Shown piece by piece: positions 62,249-64,000 of a stretch of 64,000 nucleotides of DNA (within the stretch, counting starts at the first letter, position 1; the number at the start of each line of letters is the position of its first letter). This DNA comes from Pseudomonas sp. JAI120. Its GTDB lineage: Bacteria; Pseudomonadota; Gammaproteobacteria; Pseudomonadales; Pseudomonadaceae. The DNA lies in the NCBI RefSeq assembly GCF_014207255.1, contig NZ_JACHCZ010000001.1, positions 360,592-424,591 of the forward strand, in the 5' to 3' direction. The notes under the pieces were generated by a model that was given only the letters and a program-made list of their open reading frames with translations, made no database searches and had not been told where the DNA came from. A program made the translations under genes and the position numbers.

Positions 62249-62932
62249 TCAGTAACCACTCGCCGCCGTCATCGCCCCGCCGACAATCGCAACCCCCGAA
62301 CTGCTGCCCAAGCGTGTTGCCCCGGCTTCAATCATCTTCAGTGCCGTCGGATAATCGCGCACGCCCCCGGAAGCCTTGACCCCAACCCCGGCGCCCACGG
62401 TTTTACGCATCAGGGCCACGTCTTCGGCGGTGGCACCGCCTCGGCTGAACCCGGTGGACGTCTTGACGAACGCCACCCCCAAGTCCCGGCAGATTTTACA
62501 GGCCTGGACCTTCTCTTCGTCATCAAGCAGGCAGGTTTCCAGGATGACCTTCAACGGCACGGCGCCGCACGCCTTGTGGACCAACGCAATGTCTTCGCGC
62601 ACCGCCTCCAGCAAACCGTCCTTCAACCAGCCGATATTGAGCACCATGTCGATCTCCCCTGCCCCGGCGGCAATCGCCTGTTCGGCTTCGAAGGCCTTGG
62701 TGTCACTCAGGCCGGCGCCCAGCGGAAAGCCCACCACGGCACAAATCACCACGCTGTCATCGGCCAGGCACGATGCGGCGTAAGGCACCTGCCCTGAGTT
62801 CAGGCACACCGAATAAAAACCGTGCTCCCGGGCTTCCTCGCACAAGGTGCGAATCTGCTCACGGGAGGCATCGGGAGCCAGCAAGGTGTGATCGATGTAC
62901 TTGGCCAATGCTGCGGGTTGAAGAGTGTTCAT
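62249..62932 (-). CDS. deoC: Deoxyribose-phosphate aldolase
   Basis: A 227-residue class I aldolase that splits 2-deoxyribose 5-phosphate into glyceraldehyde 3-phosphate and acetaldehyde. The N-terminus is [19 protein letters not shown]. The Schiff-base lysine is in [16 protein letters not shown], and the second active-site lysine in [15 protein letters not shown]. The length is typical. It is divergent from a DeoR-family regulator across a 128-base region, which probably holds the operator controlling it. Confidence 0.95.
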   Translation of the reverse strand: MNTLQPAALAKYIDHTLLAPDASREQIRTLCEEAREHGFYSVCLNSGQVPYAASCLADDSVVICAVVGFPLGAGLSDTKAFEAEQAIAAGAGEIDMVLNIGWLKDGLLEAVREDIALVHKACGAVPLKVILETCLLDDEEKVQACKICRDLGVAFVKTSTGFSRGGATAEDVALMRKTVGAGVGVKASGGVRDYPTALKMIEAGATRLGSSSGVAIVGGAMTAASGY

Positions 62933-63060
62933 TTAACGAGCCCTTGCCTGTATGTTGCGAATGATCGTGTGCCGCCTGTCACAGCGCTCACACTAATACG
63001 TTACAATAATAACACTAAATGTTACTTATCTAACACAAACAATCAAGCCCTGGAATACTC
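62933..63060. promoter_or_regulatory. Divergent promoter/operator region deoC - deoR-type gene
   Basis: This AT-rich 128-base region between divergent genes has repeated TGTTA/TAACA elements at about 62998-63040 (CGTTACAATAATAACAC, then AATGTTACTTATCTAACAC). They are good candidates for the operator of the adjacent DeoR-type regulator. The regulator's start at 63061 is a GTG. Confidence 0.5.
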
Positions 63061-63819
63061 GTGGACAGTAGAAAAGCCGAGCGACTCAAGCTTATCCAAC
63101 AAGCCTTGCAGGACCAGAACGCCATTCACCTGAGGGAAATGGCGGCGCTGCTGGAGGTTTCGGAGATGACCCTGCGCCGCGATCTCAACCACTTCAGCGA
63201 TCACCTGCGCCTGCTGGGTGGCTACATCACCCGCGTCGGCAGTGAGGTCAGCGATTACCGGGTTGCCGAGCAGGACACGCGCCACGTCGAGGAAAAGCGC
63301 CGCATCGGCAAACTCGCCGCGCGGCTGATCCAGCCCGGTGACACGGTGTTTTTCGACTGCGGCACCACCTCCCCCTTTGTGATTGACTTCATCCCCGATG
63401 AGCTGGAATTCACTGCGGTGTGCAGCTCGCTGAACGTGCTGCTTAAGCTGCATGGCAAGCCCAACTGCCACATTGTGTTGTGCGGCGGGACCTTTCACCG
63501 CAAGAACCAGGTGTTTGAAAACACGGCCGAAAGCAGCATCCTCGACAGCGTGCGCCTGACCTGGGCCTTCGTGACGGCCGCGGGTGTCAGCCAGGAATTC
63601 GGCGTGACGTGCTTCAACTTCAACGAGGTCGAGGTCAAGCAAAAGGTCATGCGCCAGGCCCAGCAACGGGTGTTGCTCGCCGACTTCAGCAAGTTCGACA
63701 CGGTGCGCACAGCTCACTTCGCCACCCTGGAGGACTTTCAGTACGTGGTCAGCGACAAGAAAATCCCCCGCAGCTACAAGGAAGCCATCCAGGCCCACGG
63801 CGCGCAATTGCTGGTTTAA
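63061..63819 (+). CDS. DeoR/GlpR-family transcriptional regulator
   Basis: A 252-residue DeoR-type repressor that binds phosphorylated sugars. The N-terminal helix-turn-helix is IHLREMAALLEVSEMTLRRDL, and the C-terminal sensor domain has the family segments DTVFFDCGTTSPFVID, VLCGGTFHRKNQVFEN and VLLADFSKFDTV. The start is GTG at 63061, the first residue giving the family N-terminus. It is divergent from deoC and convergent with the DUF4432 gene, with the two stop regions overlapping by 4 bases. Deoxyribose-type sugar catabolism is its probable target. Confidence 0.9.
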   Translation: MDSRKAERLKLIQQALQDQNAIHLREMAALLEVSEMTLRRDLNHFSDHLRLLGGYITRVGSEVSDYRVAEQDTRHVEEKRRIGKLAARLIQPGDTVFFDCGTTSPFVIDFIPDELEFTAVCSSLNVLLKLHGKPNCHIVLCGGTFHRKNQVFENTAESSILDSVRLTWAFVTAAGVSQEFGVTCFNFNEVEVKQKVMRQAQQRVLLADFSKFDTVRTAHFATLEDFQYVVSDKKIPRSYKEAIQAHGAQLLV

Positions 63820-64000
63820 CCCAGCAACCGCAACCGTTCCTGCGCACTCAGATAACCGGTGGTCACACTGAACGAGGCGCTGGCTCCCGCCGCCAGCAGA
63901 CGCACGTGGCCTTTGGCTTTCTCGGCGTTATAGCCCTCGGGTTCGCACGTCGATGGCAGCACGAACGCTGCCACTTGCTGATCCGGCGTGTGCAGGATCC
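63816..64000 (-). CDS. DUF4432 / aldose 1-epimerase-like protein (5' end outside the window)
   Basis: The last 60 codons of a minus-strand gene. The visible part contains VAAFVLPSTCEPEGYNAEKA, then HVRLLAAGASASFSVTTGYL and a C-terminal LSAQERLRLLG. These match the end of DUF4432 family proteins, which have the galactose-mutarotase fold and often lie in sugar operons. The frame is open to the window end. It meets the DeoR-type gene tail to tail with a 4-base overlap. Confidence 0.75.
   Translation of the reverse strand, partial: ILHTPDQQVAAFVLPSTCEPEGYNAEKAKGHVRLLAAGASASFSVTTGYLSAQERLRLLG

Overview
The window is high-GC gammaproteobacterial DNA, most likely from a fluorescent Pseudomonas of the P. 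fluorescens group. The evidence is a RAYT transposase with Pseudomonas-type REP palindromes, a P. aeruginosa-like oxaloacetate decarboxylase, a pyochelin locus, Fur and ANR boxes, and a FliA promoter in front of a soluble chemoreceptor. This assignment rests on gene content and recalled family sequences, not on a database search.

Layout. 0-3.4 kb: end of a sugar ABC-transport and catabolism operon (periplasmic binding protein, LacI regulator, xylulokinase). 3.4-4.2 kb: a RAYT gene between REP/REPIN palindromes. 4.2-12.8 kb: housekeeping and stress genes (Lrp regulator, EamA transporter, rRNA hydroxylation protein RlhA, RidA, PAS-PAS chemoreceptor, oxaloacetate decarboxylase, ANR-linked universal stress protein, truncated BON gene), plus a probable unannotated structured RNA near 10.1 kb. 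12.9-17.5 kb: thymidylate-kinase-like protein, GAF/degenerate-GGDEF/EAL phosphodiesterase, monomeric sarcosine oxidase family enzyme, and chemoreceptor debris.

17.5-48 kb: a complete pyochelin region in the P. aeruginosa gene order. pchDCBA (salicylate synthesis and activation) diverges from pchR, followed by pchEFGHI (assembly line, thiazoline reductase, ABC pair) and fptABCX (uptake). PchE carries the methyltransferase-like insertion linked to epimerisation in P. aeruginosa, so the predicted product is pyochelin rather than enantio-pyochelin. Two Fur-box-like sites lie where expected. Next to pchA is an AraC regulator and an SDR-emrA-emrB-tolC operon that is not part of the classical locus.

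48-58.5 kb: a mosaic accessory island. It holds a decayed MFS gene, a membrane-anchored YobI/KAP-like P-loop ATPase, a DUF4365 nuclease-like protein, an SF1 helicase with a GreA/GreB C-terminal-like domain near its N-terminus, insertion-sequence remnants and a tyrosine recombinase. This is the best candidate for an undescribed (possibly anti-phage) system.

58.7-64 kb: a DUF2251 protein, a four-gene two-component/CheC operon ending in a strong terminator, deoC, a divergent DeoR-type regulator, and the end of a DUF4432 (aldose-epimerase-like) gene.
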